Assembly (NCBI RefSeq): GCF_900476125.1
Contig: NZ_LS991949.1
Coordinates: 124,001-188,000, forward strand
Origin: Metamycoplasma alkalescens
GTDB taxonomy: Bacteria > Bacillota_I > Bacilli_A > Mycoplasmatales > Metamycoplasmataceae
DNA: 64,000 nucleotides
Reading direction: 5' to 3'
Shown: positions 10,106-22,613 of the stretch, piece after piece
How positions within the stretch are numbered: position 1 is the stretch's first letter
Layout: the number at the start of each line of letters is the position of its first letter
Translations under genes and position numbers: made by a program
Notes under the pieces: generated by a model
What the model saw: only the letters and a program-made list of their open reading frames with translations
Told to the model about the DNA's origin: nothing
The model's database searches: none

Positions 10106-12367
10106 ATGAAAATTTTTAAAAATAAAAAAACTAAAATATTAACTTTGTCATTAGGTCTGAGTTTAATCTCTGCAGGAGCAATTGCAGGATTTTTATTTTC
10201 TTTTAATCATAAAAATAATTTAGGAATTAATTATCAAAATTTTGGTTCAAATACACCAGAAATTTTTAGTAATGGTGTAGCGGACATTAAAAATGCAACA
10301 ATTTCACATACTGATCGAAATTTAGTTGAAGCAAAAGCTCCGGTTGTTATTGAAAAAGAAGAACCAAAAATTGTACCAACTGAAGTAGCTGAACCTGAGT
10401 CAGTTCCAGTCCCAAAACCTTCACAACCAATTATTAAACCCGACCCAATTCCAACACCTACATTACCAACACCTAAGCCAACACCCCAAAGAGATGATTC
10501 CAAAAAAATTAGCAAAAAAACTGTAACTATCCATGGGGTTACTGTTGAAGTTTATGCCGAAGAACCTAAAGCAAGAATTTTAGATCAACGTGATATTGAT
10601 GCAGGAATTACAAATAAAAATCCATTCGTTAGTGATCTTGTAGGTCGAATTGTAAGTATTGAAGTAACTGACGAATTAAAAAGCGCTGTTGCTAAAAATT
10701 TAGTTAAGAATGAGCATCCAGGTTTAGAAAAATTTCAAGGTATGTTTTTAACTGACGATATTCCTCTTGAAATAGCTGATATTGAAAAAACAAATGGAGC
10801 TTTTAATCCAGACGATTATTTTAAACAAAATCTTCATTATTGACAGCGACTTATGGATAAATTCATTCATTTGTTAAAAAGTCCAAGAGTTAAAGAATTT
10901 CTTTTACCAAAAGCAGTTGCTGAATTAGAAAATGGTAAAAAATTTTTTAGTGAAAATACAAAATATGCTTGAATGATAAAAAATCTTGATTATTCAAAAT
11001 TTACAACATTATCTTCAAATGCACAAAAATATTTAAAAGAAGGTTATACAGCAACAGCTGAGAATGCTTATATTAATGAAAATGGTGAACTTGATTCATA
11101 TTCATATGAACCAGCTCCAGGTTATAATAAGGTAACAACCTTAAATGAAAAACTTAATCGTGAACGGAGAGTTTTTCATATGGAAGGGTATTTTGGAAGA
11201 AACCCTGGGCAAATTGCTGATGGCGAATATCCTGGATGAAGCAAAAGTGATATAACAACTAAATATGAAAATGATTATGACATTAATAAAAATGATGATA
11301 TTAAAGTATTTGAATTAAGCAAAAAATCTAAAGATGGTAAAGAAGAAAAGGCAATTGCAATCGAAATTGATGCATCTAATGAATCAGGATATAAAAAAAC
11401 ACTAGATTTTATTAACAAATTGAAGGCTAATAACATTGAAATTACTTCATATCGAATTAAGAATATGGGTAAAAAAGATCCAAATCAAGCGTTTAAAGAA
11501 ATTATGAAGGCACTTCCAAATAAACTACCACATCTTGAATTATTTTTTGATCAAAATGCAACAAATACAGCATCTTTAATTGAACTGGAAAATAAGGAAA
11601 TTAAGGAGTTATCATTATTTACTTTGGGTAATATCCATTTACCACAATGATCAATTAATCCACTAGCATTAAAAGGTGTTAAATGAATAAATACACTTGA
11701 TTATGCAAACAATTATGGGATGCATAATGCAGCTTCAAGAATTGTTTTTGACACAATTGCTTTTGAAGAAACAGATATTGATAAGGATAAAAATGATCTT
11801 GAAGGCAAATATAAACGAATTAATGATGGGCTAAGAATGGCCTATTATGTAAGAAATAATGAAAAAATCTTTCAGGGAAGTTTTGGTTCTGGAACAGATC
11901 CAGATCATGATGAGGGGGGGAATAGTTATCCAACAAGACTTGATTTTTCAAGAGCACCTTCAATCAAGAGTTTAAAAGGATTAGTTTTTAAGGATGTCAT
12001 TAAAACATCAAACAAACCAAGAAAACTTAAAAATCTTAAACTATATAATAATAAAAGTTTCTTTGAAATTAGTGGAGATGACTTAGACAACGCACAATTT
12101 GATTCTGTCATGGCAGTTGGTGAACAAGGACCTCCACCAACAATAATAGAGTTTAGTAATGGTCAACAAACAAATTCAATTAGAATTAAAGGTAAAAATC
12201 AATTAAGTTCTTCAGCAATTGACAATCTTAGTGTATTATTTCAGTTATCAAGAATTCCAAAAAATATTCAAGTTGAAGAAGGTACTTATGATCTCAAAAA
12301 ACAACTTGAGGGTCAAGGTTATACTGTAACTTTTTCTTCAGTTGATTCTGATGATTCATTTAACTAG
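10106..12367 (+). CDS. mib: Mycoplasma immunoglobulin-binding protein (MIB), copy 1
   Basis: The 753-residue protein belongs to the putative immunoglobulin-blocking virulence protein family, which captures antibody so that the partner protease MIP can cut it. An uncleaved signal anchor (about residues 8-33) is followed by a conserved stretch (ADIKNATISHTDRNLVEAKAP) and a Pro-rich linker (about 95-135). The large ectodomain contains leucine-rich-repeat-like strands, for example HLELFF near 476 and LDFSRAPSIKSLKGL near 615. ATG 10106 is preferred to the GTG at 10088 because it has the better site. It is followed 32 bases later by a MIP gene. Function is assigned by family and by pairing. Confidence 0.88.
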
Positions 12368-12399
12368 AAAGTTATTTTGATTTAAGGGAATTTATAAAA

Positions 12400-14697
12400 A
12401 TGAAAAAAAATATAAAATTTAAAAAAATGATATTTTTGTCATTTGGAAGTTTTTTGGCAATATCTCCTTTAATTATTTTGTCTTCATGCAAGAAAAATAT
12501 TAAAGAAGATAATTTGAATTCTAATTTAAATAATCAAGATAATGAATCAAAAAAAGATAATAACAGTGATGGGAATAACTCAAATAATTTTAATGAGCAT
12601 CCAAATGATAAAATTCAACCTCAAATTAATAGTATTAGTAATACTGAAATTGATAAGTACATTAAACTTAATCAAGATCAACGTTTCAAAAAAGATAATG
12701 ATAAGTATGTAGATGGATTAAAAAAATATTTAGCAGCTTCTGCTAATATTAACAATTGAAATGATTTAAGAAAAAATCTTCATGCAACACAAGCCCAAAT
12801 TAATAATTTTGATAAGTTAGCCTCCCAAAATAAACAAGATTCTTTTGTTAATTCAGCATATAAAGGTTTTACAATTCCTTCATATAAAAGCAATTCAACT
12901 GAGATTGATGGTTTAGATATTTTGGAATCTGAGGAATCACCTAAACAAGCTTCAAAAATTGATGCATTTAACAAAAATAATCCTTATTCTGCGATTGGAT
13001 TGGCAAGAAAAATTGTTAATGAGAAATACTTGGAAATTGCTAAACAAACATATTCAATTCGAATAAATAATCTGAATGATTATCAAAAAGAAATTAAGCA
13101 AAATAAATTTGATATTAATTATTTAGAAAACAATACAGAAGAATTTGAAAAATTAAAAGAAGAGAAACTAGAGAAATTAAAAAAAGATAAAGATATTTTA
13201 GAAAAAGAATTTGATCAAGCAATTAATAAAATTTCATCTGATTCAAGAAAATCAAAAATTGATGAAAAAAATGAAGCATTAAAAAAATACGATGAAAATA
13301 TTGCTTATTATCAAAATTTAACTAAAGATTCCTATCTTGAGTTTTTAAAAAAACAAATTGAAGAATTTAAAGAAAAAGCTAAAAAAAACAAGGAAGAAAA
13401 GAAATCAATTCTTCCTGAAAATGGAACAATGTGAATTCTTGATTATCAAATTGAAGAAAATAAAAAATATCCAACAAAATGATATTTCGGAACTAATTCA
13501 CATGTTGCTAAAGCACTGACAGAAAATTTATTATCATTTTCAATTTCAAAAATTAGTAATGATCTAAGAGTTGGTTCGCAATTAAGAGTTTCAAGTTTGG
13601 ATGACAATATTATTACTTTTGGTTTCACTAATTCATCAAAAGAAGCAATTTCAAAAATTTTTGATGGAACAGATTTTTTAAAAGAAGAGTTTACTGCAAC
13701 AAATTTTTTATCACAAAAATCCAAAAATAAATTTCCTAATTTAGGGTCATTTGTTGATTTTGCAGTTTTTGAAATTGATTTTTCAAAAATTAAGAAGGAA
13801 GATTTGATTGTAGTAGCAAATGATCAACCATTAACTTCAAAATATGTGAATAAAAAAGATAATGATTTTGCAGAAAATTTAGCAAAAGAAATTACGAATG
13901 ATTATGTTAATAATGTAAAAAATCATGTTAAATTCAAAAAAGATTCTTATTTAAAAGATTATAAAAAAATTGATTACCCAATTAAGGGGAAATTATCTGA
14001 TAATATTGAATTTCTTTATGCTGTTGGTTGACCTTCATCGCTTGGGGATTTCTATTTGAAACCATATGTTGATGATGATCAAAATAAACGAAAAGAAACT
14101 TCATTTAGTTTATGAACTAATACTGAGTATGAATATTATGATTTAAATGTTGTAAATGGAGAAAATGCAATTGTTGATCCTGAAAAACAAAAAAAATATC
14201 AAAGAGGGAATTTTTTATCATACCAAATTGGTTATCGTTCATTTACAAATAAACCAGGTGTATTAGATACTTTTATCGCTGCTCCAAAATTTGGGAAAGA
14301 ATTTTATACTATCAATGGTAAACAATATGCAAATATGGGTCTTGCTTATATGCCACGTCGTTGAGCCCCAATTGGTGGAGCATCAGGTTCATCAATAAGA
14401 AATCAACATAATGAATTAGTTGCAGTTTATTATGCAACAAATACAAATGCTAGAGTTGGATTATCAGTTGCTTTTAGATCAGAAGGATTTGATTATCAAG
14501 GACTATATGGTAAATATAATTTACCACAATATGACTTAATTTATGGTGGTGGAAAAGATCAAAGAAATTCATATCGTGAAGCACTAAAAAATAAAAAACA
14601 AGACATTAAAACAAACTTATTTAAAGAAGGTGTTAACAAAGAAAATCCTGATTATAAATTTGATCGGGTTTTAACAGCGAAAGATATAAAAAATTAA
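12400..14697 (+). CDS. mip: Mycoplasma immunoglobulin protease (MIP), copy 1, lipoprotein
   Basis: The 765-residue lipoprotein has a basic N-terminus, hydrophobic core and lipobox LSSC, then an Asn/Asp-rich linker. A coiled-coil arm spans about residues 225-335, and a trypsin-like DUF31-type domain follows. I see a full triad: His368 in TNSHVA, Asp453 in FVDFAVFEID and Ser662 in GGASGSS. MIP cleaves the heavy chain of antibody held by MIB at the cell surface. Compared with MIP2 and MIP3 it lacks the N-terminal YSDEEFEKD-type domain. AAGGGA lies before ATG 12400. It is in one unit with MIB1 and probably MIP2. Confidence 0.88.
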
Positions 14698-14729
14698 TGA
14701 TTTAATATTTAAATTAGTTGGAGTATTTT

Positions 14730-17240
14730 ATGCAATTTAAATCAAAAAATAGAAAGAAATTTTTGTTTTTATTTTCTATATTTATTTCAACATCAGCATT
14801 TATTTTGTTTTCATGCAAACAAAATAAAGTAAATAATGATCAAGATAATGTAAATAAGGAAATATTAAATTATTCTGATGAAGAATTTGAGAAAGATTTT
14901 AAAAATTTAACACAATCTCCAAATTTTGAAGATCACTTAATTTTGAAATTTAAAAATTCCTTAGAAAAAATAAACGTAAATGAAATTTCTTGATTGCAAT
15001 TAAAAAATCACTTAAATAATTTAGTAATTCAAGCTAAAAATGAAGATCTAAATAAAAAAATTGGTTTTAGTCTTGTTGACATAATTCTAGTCCCAAATAA
15101 TCATCAAATAAATGAGCCTAAAATAAAGGTTTTGCTTACAAATAAAAAAACTAAAAAATCTTTTGAATATGTTTTTGAATTAAAAAAAATAAGTAATCAA
15201 AACCATCAAATTAATAATTCAAATATTGATTTAGATAAATATATTAGTTATCCACATAACAAGCGTTTTTTACATGATAATAATGAATATCTAAAAATTT
15301 TAAGAAATTATTTGTCTTCTTCAATGGGAATTAAAAATTGACATGAATTAAGAAAAAATGTTGTAGCAAATGAAAAACAAGTTAAAGAATTTAATAAAAA
15401 AGCAGCATTAGTTAATCAAGATTCCTATGAAAATTTAGCATATAAAGGTTTTACAATACCTTCTTATGATAAAAAAAGTAATGTTAAAGGACTTGAGTTG
15501 TTTGAAGGGTTAGAAATTGGAAAAATACCCTCTTGGGTTGATTCATTAGACAAAAAAGGTGATGATGTTTATAAAACGATTGGATTGGCTAGAAAAATTG
15601 TTAATCAAAAATATTTAGATATTGCAAAACAAACTTTTTCAATCAATTTAACAAGAAAAAATGATTTCAAAAAAGAGATTGATCAAATAAAACAAAACCT
15701 TGATCTTTGAAATAAAGAAGATGCAAAAGAAAAATTTGAACAATTAAGAAATGAAGAAATTAAAAAATTAGAATTTGATAAAAAAAATATTGAAGAATAT
15801 TGAAATGAAAAAATAAAAAATACTCAAGATCATTTGTCAAGACAAAATTTAGAAAATGAAAAAGAAAAAAATTTAAAAGCAATAAACGACAAGATTCAAT
15901 ATTTTAAAAAATTAACTTTAGATGTTGAAAAAGAAATTTTAAGAAAAAAAATTGTTGAATTTGAGAAAATGACAAAAGAAAATATACATTCGATCAGCGA
16001 AAATGGCACAATGTGGATTTTGGATTACCAACTTAGTGATAATGGTTATCCAACAAAATGATATTTTGGAACAAATTCACATGTGGCAAGAGCACTTGTA
16101 GATAATTTAACTTCTTTTTCGATTACTAAAATCAACAATAATTTAGAGATTGGACAAACACTAAATTTATCAAGACTTGATGAGAAGATTACAACATTTT
16201 ATTTCAATGATAAAAAAGCAATCAAAAAGGTTTTTGATGGAATTGGATATTTAAATAAAAAACCATTTGAATTTTTAATTCCTGAACAAAAGAAAAAATT
16301 TCAAGATTATGAAGCATTTGCAGATTTTGCTGTTTTTGAAGTCGATTTTTCACAAATAAAAAAATTGTATGCGTCTTCAAATCAAAAAGATGTAACAGCA
16401 AAATATGAAGAATATGATCAAAAGAATTTTGCACAAAATCTTGCAAAAGAGATAACTAATGATTATGCAAACCAAACAAATAAACATATTAAATTTCGAA
16501 AGAATTCATACCTAAAAGATTATAAAAATATTGATTATCCACTTCAAGGCAATAATCCGAGTGATCTTGAATATTTATATGCTGTTGGTTGACCACGTAG
16601 CACAGGAGATTTTTATCTAGATAAAAAAGCTCAAGGTTTTGATATTGAATGAGCAAGACAAAGCCTTAGCCTTTGATTTAATACTGATTTTTCTTATTAC
16701 AATAAAGAAATTCAAAAACAAGAATTCGATTTAAATAATAAGATTGATCAAGGAAATTTCTTATCATACAATGTTGGTTATCGAAGTTTTATTAATAAAC
16801 CAGGCATTGTTGATACATTTATTGCAGCACCAAAATTTGGTGATGGATTTTATGAATTAAATGGTAAAAAATATATCAATATGACCCTTGGATATGTACC
16901 GCGTTATTATGCTCCAATAGCAGGAGCTTCAGGTTCTTCAATAAGAAACCAAGATAATGAATTAGTTTCAATTTATTATTCAACTAATAATGGTGCACGA
17001 GCTGGATTATCTGCTGCTTTTAGATCGGAAGGATTTGATTATCAAGGACTATATGGGAAATATAACTTGCCACAATATGATTTAATTTATGGTGGTGGTA
17101 AAGATCAAAAAAATTCATATCGTGATGCCTTAAAAAATTTATATCCAGATTTAAAAACAAATTTATTTAAAAATGGATTAGAAAAAGGATTTGAAGAATA
17201 TAAGTTTGGAAATATTCTTACTTTAAAAGATATTGAATAG
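14730..17240 (+). CDS. Mycoplasma immunoglobulin protease (MIP), copy 2, lipoprotein
   Basis: This 836-residue paralogue follows MIP1 after 32 bases without its own MIB. Signal and lipobox ILFSC are at the N-terminus. Residues of about 50-160 carry an additional domain (begins YSDEEFEKD; contains a VLLTNKKTKKSFEY strand) that is shared with MIP3 and resembles mycoplasma lipoprotein-associated domains. The coiled-coil arm spans about 310-420. The triad is intact: His451 in TNSHVA, Asp532 in FADFAVFEVD and Ser734 in GASGSS. ATG 14730 has TTGGAG upstream. It is probably the last gene of the MIB1 unit, ending before the 17273 terminator. Substrate preference may differ from MIP1; this is unknown. 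Confidence 0.86.
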
Positions 17241-17272
17241 ACAATCTTAATTTCTTTTAATATCACATGCCA

Positions 17273-17302
17273 ATCATAGCAACTGTATGCTATGATTTTT
17301 TT
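17273..17302 (+). terminator. Terminator between the two MIB-MIP units
   Basis: A 9-bp perfect stem ATCATAGCA / TGCTATGAT with a 6-base loop is followed by seven T. It closes the MIB1-MIP1-MIP2 unit. Confidence 0.85.
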
Positions 17303-17434
17303 AAAATTTAAATATATAAAATTACATTATCTAATGATTAAAAAATAAATTGATTTTTGTTTCCTAAAATCTTTATTTTATTTTTTTTAAAAAAATAAGT
17401 ATAAAATTATAAAAAAAGTTAAATGTTAAAATTT

Positions 17435-17443
17435 TGTTATAAT
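17435..17443 (+). promoter_or_regulatory. Extended -10 promoter of the MIB2-MIP3 unit
   Basis: TG-T-TATAAT is a perfect extended -10 element, 46 bases before ATG 17490. With the terminator upstream it argues for independent transcription of the second unit. Confidence 0.6.
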
Positions 17444-17489
17444 TTCTAATTAAAATATTTAGTTTATAATCTCAAAAAGGTAGTTAATT

Positions 17490-19691
17490 ATGAAAAAAAT
17501 ATTTAAAAATAAAAAAAATAAAATAATTGCTTTATCACTGGGTTCAAGTCTTTTAGCATCAGCTGGACTTGGAATTTTCTTATTTTCATATAATAATAAA
17601 AATAATTTAGGTGTAAATTATAAAAATTATGGTTCAAATGATCCTGAAATTTTTAATAGTTCAAACGCTGATATTAAGGATGCAACAATTTCACATACTG
17701 ATCGTAATTTAGTCGAAGCAAAAGCACCTGTAGTCATTGAGAAAAATGAAAAAGAAATCCAACCAATTGAAGTAGCTAAACCAGAACCAACTCCAGTCCC
17801 AGTACCTCCACAACCCATCCCAAAACCAATTGAGCAACCAAAAAAAATAGAAAGAATCACAGTTAATATTCATGGTGTAAATGTAATTGTTGAGGCTGAA
17901 GTAGCACCTGGAAGAGTTTTAAATAAAGAAGATATTGCAGCTGGTATTACAAACAAGGATCCATATATAGCTCAAATTGTTGGGAAAATTACAAATGTCG
18001 AAGTAACTAAAAAATTAAAAGATGCAGTAGCTAAAAATTTAGTTGAAAATAGTTCAAGTGGATTAAAAACATATGCAGATAAATTTTTAAATTCACTTCC
18101 AGAAGTTGATAGTGAAGAATTTAAACTTGAAGATTTTACAAGACAAAATTCTCATGTTTGACAAAAAATGTTAGATAGGTTTAGAAAGTTGCTTGACAGT
18201 AATAATGTTGTTAATTTTTTAAAAAAAGAAGCAGCAGATGAATATAGAAAAGGAAAAACATTTCCTAGTCCAACACATAAATATGCATGATTAATTAAAA
18301 ATTTGGATTATTCAAAATTTACTAAACTAAGCGGAAGTGCTGAAAAATTCTTAAAAGAAGGTTACACAGCAACTGCAGATAATGTTTATATTAATGAAAA
18401 TGGTGAACTTGATTCATATTCATATGATCCAGCTCCTGGGTTTAATACTGTAACTTCAAGACTTCAAAGAGATAATCGTGAAAAAAGGGTCTTTTCATAT
18501 GATAGTTATTACGGGAGAACACCAGCTGAAATTAGTAATGGTGAATACCCTGGATGAACAAAAAGAGAAGTTACAACTGATGCTCAATTCAAAGAATTTA
18601 ATGTTGGACAGGATGATGATATTAAAATTTTTGAATTGACTAAAGCTGAAAAAGATAAAGATGGTAAAGAAATTAAAGGAATTGCTGTTGAAATTGATGC
18701 AAACAATTCTTTAGGTTATGAAAAAACTAAAAAATTAATTGAAGATCTAAAAAATAAAAATATCAAAATTACATCTTATCGTATTAAAAATATGGGTGAG
18801 AAAGATCCGCAACAAAAATTCAGAGAAATTATCCGTGCCTTACCAAATGATTTACCACATCTAGAATTATTTTTTAGTTCAAAAGCAACAAATACAGCAT
18901 CACTTATTGAATTAGAAAATAAGGATATTAAGGAATTATCTTTATTTACGGAAGGAAATCCATTAATAGAAGGTTGGTCAATTAATCCATGAGCAATAAA
19001 AGGTGTAAGATGGGTAAATACAATTGATTATAATGTTAATTGAGAACGTAGACAAAAAACAGTCTCAAGAATTGTTTTTAACACTTTAGCATTCGAAGAA
19101 TCTGACATTAAATCTCAAGAAACAAGTTTAGAAAAGAAATTTGAAAGAATTAATTTAGGCTTAAGAATGGCTTATTATGTAAGAAATAATGAAGGTATTT
19201 TTCAAGGCGATTTTGGACCTGGATTGAATCCTGATAATAATGAAGGAGATAATAGTTATCCAACAAGACTTGATTTTTCAAGAGCTCCATCAATGAAGTC
19301 ATTAAAAGGATTAATTTTTCATGATATAAGAAATGGAAACAATAAACCAAGAAAATTAAAAAATCTTAAATTCTATAATGATAAGTCTTATTTTGAACTT
19401 AAAACAACTGATTTAGATCAAGGTCAATTAGATAAAGTTATGGCATTAAATGAACCAGAACCACCAAGAACTGAGATTAAATTTTCAAATGGAATTACAA
19501 CTCAGGCTATTAGATTTAGTGATAGCAACTCGTTAACAGATTCTGGATTATCAAATTTAAATGTACTAACTAGTTTATCAAAAATAACAAAAATTCAAGT
19601 CCCTAGAAATGCACATCAATTAAGAAGTCAACTTGAAAACCTATATGATGTATCTGAACATGATGGAACAGAAGATATATCATATAACTAA
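17490..19691 (+). CDS. Mycoplasma immunoglobulin-binding protein (MIB), copy 2
   Basis: The 733-residue paralogue of MIB1 is collinear over its whole length. It has a signal anchor (about 8-33), the shared DATISHTDRNLVEAKAP block, a shorter Pro-rich linker (PVPVPPQPIPKP) and the same ectodomain landmarks (SYRIKNMGEKDP, HLELFF, LDFSRAPSMKSLKGL). The C-terminus diverges. It starts at ATG 17490 with AAAAGG upstream and is followed after 33 bases by MIP3. The two copies probably arose by duplication of a MIB-MIP cassette. Divergence may reflect immunoglobulin isotype range or antigenic variation, which the sequence alone cannot tell. Confidence 0.87.
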
Positions 19692-19724
19692 TTAAATTTA
19701 TTATATTTGCAAAGTGAGATATGT

Positions 19725-22382
19725 ATGACAACAAAAATAAATAAGAAATCAAAAAAGATTCTATTTTCTTTATTGGGAATGTCTTTGATTTCATCACCAA
19801 TTTTTGCTTTAATTTCTTGTACTAATCCAAATAAGAATAAACAAGAAGAAGAAACTGAAAATAAAGATGCTAATTCAAATAATGAAGGTTTTAAGATTGA
19901 TCCAAATTTAAAATATTCTGATTCAGATTTTGAAAAAGATGTAAATAACCTTAAGTTAAATTCAAATTTAGATGATGTTTTTGATTTGAGTTTCCAAAGT
20001 TTTTCAGGCGGAAATAAAAAAGAAAATATTTTCCCATCACAAATTCAACTAAATCCAAGCATTTTAAAAATCAAAGTAAAAAATAATGAACTAGATAAAA
20101 AAATTCATTTTAAAGTGCAAGGAATTACTTTAAAAGATAATGCCAACCAAACTGGTGAAGCTAAGATTAATGTTGTATTCATTAACAAAGCAACTGGTAA
20201 AAGAGATAACAAAATTTATAATCTTTCTGGTTTGAATAAGTCATTTAATAACGAAGATGCAAATGGAAACAAACCAAATAATAAAATCTCAACTCAAAAA
20301 AGTAATGATGAAATCTCAAAATATATAAATTTAAATCAAGAGAAGCGTTTTGAAGCAGATAACAATGAATATTTGGATGGACTAAAAAAATATTTAGCAT
20401 TCGCAGCAGGTGTAAATAAGTGAGATGATTTAAGAAAAACACTTAAAGCAAAAGAAAAAGAAATTAATAAATTTAATCAAAAAGCATCTGAAATTGGACA
20501 AGATTCTTTTGAAAATTCTGCATATAAAGGATTTACATTACCTTCATATAAAGAGGATGGGACATTTGATGGTCTAGATATTCTTGAAGGTGAAGAAATT
20601 GGAAAACAATCATCATGAGTTGATTCATTGGGAAAACATGATATTTATAAAACAATTGGTCTAGCAAGAAAAATTGTCAACGAAGATTATTTAAAAATTG
20701 CTAAACAAACATATTCTATCCGTCTAAATAATATAAATGATTATCAAAAAGAAATTGATCAAAATAATTTTGATATTGATTATTTACAAAAAAATCAAGG
20801 GGAATTTGAAAAATTAAAAACAGAAAAAATTGAGAAATTAGAAAAAGATAAAAAGCTTTTAGAAAAAGAATTTAATGAGGCAATTGAAAAAATTTCACCT
20901 GATTCAAGGGAATTAAAAATAAAAGAAAAAGATGAAGCATTAAAAAAATATGATGAAAAAATTGAATATTATAAAAAGCTAGATCAAAAAAAATATATTG
21001 AATATTTAGAAAATAAAATTAAAGAATTCAAAGAAAAAGCTGAAAAAAATAAAACTGATAAAACATCAATTCTTCCTGAAAATGGAACAATGTGAATTCT
21101 TGATTATCAAATTGAAAAAAATGGAAAATACCCAACTAAATGATATTTTGGAACTAATTCCCATGTAGCTAGGGCATTAACAAAAAACTTATTATCATTC
21201 TCAATTTCAAAAATTAATAATGATCTAAAAGTTGGTTCACAATTAAGATTATCAAATTTAGATGATAACATTACAACTTTTGGATTTTCAGATAGTTTTG
21301 GTTCAATTAAAAAAATATTTGACGGAACTGATTTTTTAACTAAAAAAGCTTCAGATTATTTATCGTCTGAATTAAAGAAAAAATATAGTGATTTAGGTTC
21401 ATTTGCGGATTTTGCAGTTCTTGAAGTCGATTTTAGCATTCTAAGTGCTTCAAAATTTTCTGCTTTTTCAAATAACAATAGTGTTATAAATAAATTCATT
21501 AGTAATGAAACAAATAATGAAAATAATTTTGCAGAAATACTGGCAAAAGAAATTACAAACAATTATGCAACCGATAAAGATCAACATATTAAATTTAGAA
21601 AAAATTCATATTTAAAAGAATACAACAAAATAAATTATCCTCTTAAAGGAGATATCTCTAATATTGATTCACTTTATGCTGTTGGCTGACCTTCATCAAA
21701 GGGTGATTTCTATCTAAAACAATATGTTGATGATGACCAAAGAAAAGTTGCAGAACATAATTTTAGTTTGTGAACAAATACAGAATATGAATATTATGAT
21801 AAAGATGTTGTAGGTGGAGAAGGATCAATTGTATCTGATAAAGAAAAAGAAAGATACAAACGTGGTAATTTCTTGTCTTATAATGTTGGTTATCGTTCAT
21901 TCAAAAATATGCCAGGAGTTTTAGATACATTTATTGCATCTCCTAAAACTGGAAAAGATTTTTATGTCTTAAATGGTAAAAAATATGCAAATATGGGACT
22001 TGGATATATGCCACGTCGTTGAGCACCAATTGGAGGAGCTTCAGGTTCATCAATAAGAAATCAAAATAATGAATTAGTTGCAGTTTATTATGCAACAAAT
22101 ACAAATGCAAGAGTTGGTCTATCAGTTGCATTTAGATCTGAAGGTTTTGATTATGAAGGTTTATATGGATCTGAATACAAATTACCACAATATGATTTAA
22201 TTTATGGTGGCGGAAAAGATCAAAAAAATTCTTATAGACAGGAACTTGAAAAACTATACAAAGATAAAGGAATTACAACTAATTTATTCCAAAGTGGTTT
22301 AGATAAAGTTCCACAAGAATTTAAGTTTGAAAATATAAATCATTTAACTGCTTCTGATTTGAAGAAAAATAATTCAAATTAA
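19725..22382 (+). CDS. Mycoplasma immunoglobulin protease (MIP), copy 3, lipoprotein
   Basis: The longest of the three MIPs (885 residues). Lipobox-like ALISC follows a typical signal. An acidic linker precedes the YSDSDFEKD-type N-terminal domain shared with MIP2. The coiled-coil arm covers about residues 340-448, and the protease domain follows with His480 (TNSHVA), Asp562 (FADFAVLEVD) and Ser773 (GGASGSS). ATG 19725 is chosen over the TTG at 19707. It is the second gene of the MIB2 unit. No convincing terminator follows it, so some read-through towards rplJ is possible. Confidence 0.87.
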
Positions 22383-22500
22383 AAATCAAATTTTTAAAAC
22401 AATTAATCATAAAATTTAGTTTGTGGTTATTTTGTTTTTTATTTATAGTTTGATAATTTTTTATAATCTTAAATATATTTAGAATTATATTTAAAAAATA

Positions 22501-22613
22501 TGTTACAATAGTAGTCGCAATATATGAAGACAGTAACGGCAAAAAAGCTTAATCATGTTACCGAGTATGTAAATGTTTTTGTTATTGCAAATTAAATAAT
22601 ACAAGGAGGAAAA
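22501..22613 (+). promoter_or_regulatory. Promoter and L10 leader RNA upstream of rplJ
   Basis: An extended -10 (TG-T-TACAAT, 22501-22509) is followed by a transcript with the hallmarks of the bacterial L10 leader (Rfam L10_leader). GAAGACAG, then GTAAC (22533-22537) pairing with GTTAC (22557-22561), with GCTTAAT between and CCGAG after. An outer helix can form between GCAATA (22517-22522) and TATTGC (22583-22588). Binding of the L10(L12)4 complex would let the cell repress its own rplJL translation. AAGGAGG precedes ATG 22614. Confidence 0.75.

Noticed and set aside
12400..22382. Fragmented MIP/MIB genes as pseudogenes
   Set aside because: Breaks appear only if TGA is read as stop. With TGA as Trp all five frames are intact.
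22383..22500. Terminator after MIP3
   Set aside because: The region is AT-rich with short self-complementary runs, but I could not find a stem with a following T tract that I would defend.
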